A stretch of DNA of 7,627 nt, from assembly GCA_903848435.1 (NCBI GenBank), contig CAINGG010000032.1, positions 1 through 7,627 of the forward strand, read 5' to 3'. The position numbers and the translations under genes are program-made. Within the stretch, counting starts at the first letter, position 1, and each line of letters opens with the position of its first letter. The DNA is from an uncultured Actinomycetes bacterium. GTDB taxonomy: Bacteria; Actinomycetota; Actinomycetes; S36-B12. The notes beneath the pieces are model-generated. The model worked only from the letters and a program-made list of their open reading frames with translations, was not told where the DNA came from and searched no databases. Shown one piece after another: positions 6,605 to 7,627 of this stretch.

Positions 6605-6932
6605 CGCGGCGCAGCTTGTTGAGCGCCTCTTCGAGGATCGCGGCGCCGTCGGCGTCGCTGCGGCGCTCCTTCACGTAGGCGAGGTGGGTCTTGTAGGGCT
6701 CGATCTTGGGCGGAGCCGGGGGTGCCTGCTCGTTCTGGCTAGCCGGCCATCCGCAGCGCGGGCAGTCCCACGTGTCGGGCACGGGGGCGTCGGCCGCGAA
6801 ACTCGGAGTGGTCTCGTGGCCGCGCGCACACCAGAAGGTGATCCACACGCGAGGAGCAGTCTCGCCGCGCTCGGCCTCCCCCATGGGTCCGGCACCGACT
6901 CGACTTCCGCGAATCGCGCTTCCTCCGGCCAC
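6600..6932 (-). CDS. rbpA: RNA polymerase-binding protein RbpA
   Basis: A small actinobacterial transcription factor of 110 residues that binds the RNA polymerase beta' region and principal sigma factors and stabilises the open promoter complex. In order: an N-terminal tail with IRGSRVGAGP (7-16) and TAPR (25-28); the core domain with four intact zinc ligands, Cys35 and His39 in CARGHE and Cys57/Cys60 in CPRCG; a basic linker PPKIEPYKTH (74-83); and a C-terminal sigma-interaction helix region with an Arg pair (90-91 in KERRS). The zinc set matches the Streptomyces form; the mycobacterial protein lacks several of these ligands. The start is GTG at 6932-6930, supported by a perfect AGGAGG 5 nt upstream. 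It lies 24 bp after secG on the same strand and is probably cotranscribed with it. Confidence 0.95.
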   Translation of the reverse strand: MAGGSAIRGSRVGAGPMGEAERGETAPRVWITFWCARGHETTPSFAADAPVPDTWDCPRCGWPASQNEQAPPAPPKIEPYKTHLAYVKERRSDADGAAILEEALNKLRRA

Positions 6933-6937
6933 GACGT

Positions 6938-6943
6938 CCTCCT
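6938..6943 (-). promoter_or_regulatory. Ribosome binding site of rbpA (AGGAGG)
   Basis: A perfect AGGAGG on the minus strand, 5 nt before the GTG start of rbpA, decides that start. It is the strongest ribosome binding site in the window, which suggests that rbpA is translated well as the distal gene of its transcript. Confidence 0.85.
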
Positions 6944-6956
6944 GATGAGTGGGTGT

Positions 6957-7205
6957 TCAGCTGCCCGTGCGCACGAGCAGCCCGACCGCCACGATGCACG
7001 CGGTCCAGACGAGTCCGATGCCAACGGTTAGGCGATCGAGGTTCTTCTCGGCTACCGACGAGCCGCCGATCGACGAGCTCACGCCGCCCCCGAAGAGGTC
7101 CGACAGGCCGCCGCCCTTGCCACGGTGCAGCAGGATCAGCACGACAAGGAGGACGCTCGTGATGACGAGCAGCACCGACAGTCCGACAACCAGTGCGGTG
7201 GTCAT
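6957..7205 (-). CDS. secG: Protein translocase subunit SecG
   Basis: A small membrane protein of 82 residues, the accessory subunit of the SecYEG protein-conducting channel in the cytoplasmic membrane. It shows the family architecture: a first membrane helix (about residues 5-26), a cytosolic loop with the signature LLHRGKGGGLSDLFGGG (25-41), then SSSIGGSSVAEKNLDR, and a second membrane helix (about 58-77). Length is typical (75-85). The ATG at 7205 has GGAGGA 8 nt upstream (7219-7214). The gene lies between tpiA (68 bp upstream on the same strand) and rbpA (24 bp downstream). secG next to tpiA is a very common bacterial arrangement without a known functional reason. Confidence 0.96.
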   Translation of the reverse strand: MTTALVVGLSVLLVITSVLLVVLILLHRGKGGGLSDLFGGGVSSSIGGSSVAEKNLDRLTVGIGLVWTACIVAVGLLVRTGS

Positions 7206-7213
7206 GGGCGGGT

Positions 7214-7219
7214 TCCTCC
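7214..7219 (-). promoter_or_regulatory. Ribosome binding site of secG (GGAGGA)
   Basis: GGAGGA on the minus strand lies 8 nt before the secG ATG and fixes that start. Its first two bases are also the end of the 3' arm of a 6-bp inverted repeat at 7218-7239. Confidence 0.75.
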
Positions 7220-7239
7220 AGGAGTGCCGTGCGTCCTGG
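7218..7239 (-). repeat. Perfect 6-bp inverted repeat in the secG leader
   Basis: In the secG mRNA sense, CCAGGA pairs with TCCTGG across a 10-nt loop. The 3' arm ends within the ribosome binding site GGAGGA. No U-tract follows, so it is not an intrinsic terminator. It could mildly limit ribosome access to secG or act as an RNA processing or stability element after tpiA. A 6-bp repeat in GC-rich DNA can arise by chance. Confidence 0.35.
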
Positions 7240-7254
7240 GCACACAGCGGGATG

Positions 7255-7260
7255 ACGTTA
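7255..7260 (-). promoter_or_regulatory. Possible -10 element for secG-rbpA (TAACGT)
   Basis: TAACGT on the minus strand, inside the only AT-richer patch between tpiA and secG, fits TAnnnT. A start near 7248 would give a leader of about 43 nt before secG. No -35-like hexamer is visible at the usual distance, and cotranscription from tpiA is equally possible. Confidence 0.2.
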
Positions 7261-7273
7261 TCACGGGGCTCGT

Positions 7274-7627
<354 letters not shown>

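Noticed and set aside
6378..7031. Plus-strand open frame (217 codons) spanning the end of pgl, all of rbpA and part of secG in antisense
   Set aside because: It runs out of frame through pgl and opposite two well-recognised genes; no domain and an Arg/Gly-rich composition.
6739..7245. Minus-strand open frame (168 codons) overlapping secG and rbpA
   Set aside because: Both SecG and RbpA are recognised in a different frame with good ribosome binding sites, so this is a shadow.

Overview
The window looks like an ordinary, well-conserved chromosomal locus of central carbon metabolism from a high-GC actinomycete (phylum Actinomycetota). The reasons are: OpcA next to Zwf (OpcA is known from actinobacteria and cyanobacteria); RbpA, an RNA polymerase-binding protein confined to actinobacteria; the gene order ctaB (divergent) - tkt - tal - zwf - opcA - pgl, which I recall from Streptomyces and Mycobacterium; strong G/C bias at third codon positions; and frequent GTG starts. 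I do not assign a genus. rbpA sitting between pgl and secG-tpiA fits several actinobacterial orders, and I cannot search.

Layout. Positions 1-117 (minus strand) hold the first codons of ctaB, protoheme IX farnesyltransferase, running off the left edge. Positions 118-220 are a divergent promoter region. Positions 221-6597 (plus strand) hold five genes that look like one operon: tkt (221-2305), tal (2314-3441), zwf (3438-4958), opcA (4955-5863) and pgl (5860-6597). tkt and tal are 8 nt apart; the other three junctions are 4-nt start/stop overlaps. From 6600 to the right edge the minus strand holds, in transcription order, tpiA (C-terminal part only), secG and rbpA, converging tail-to-tail on pgl with 2 bp between stop codons.

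How the genes work together. Zwf (with its partner OpcA) and Pgl take glucose-6-phosphate to 6-phosphogluconate and make NADPH. Tal and Tkt interconvert the pentose phosphates and return carbon to glycolysis, where TpiA acts on the triose phosphates. gnd (6-phosphogluconate dehydrogenase), rpi, rpe and pgi are not in the window, so the route is completed elsewhere. SecG (translocon) and RbpA (transcription) are housekeeping neighbours without an obvious metabolic link.

I see no mobile element, CRISPR array, tRNA or rRNA, and no intergenic stretch longer than about 100 bases. I did not find an undescribed system. The points worth a second look are small: a probably leaderless tkt mRNA, an unsettled ctaB start, pgl translation that seems to depend on coupling, the tail-to-tail pgl/rbpA junction without an evident terminator, a hairpin touching the secG ribosome binding site, and some variant residues in Tal.
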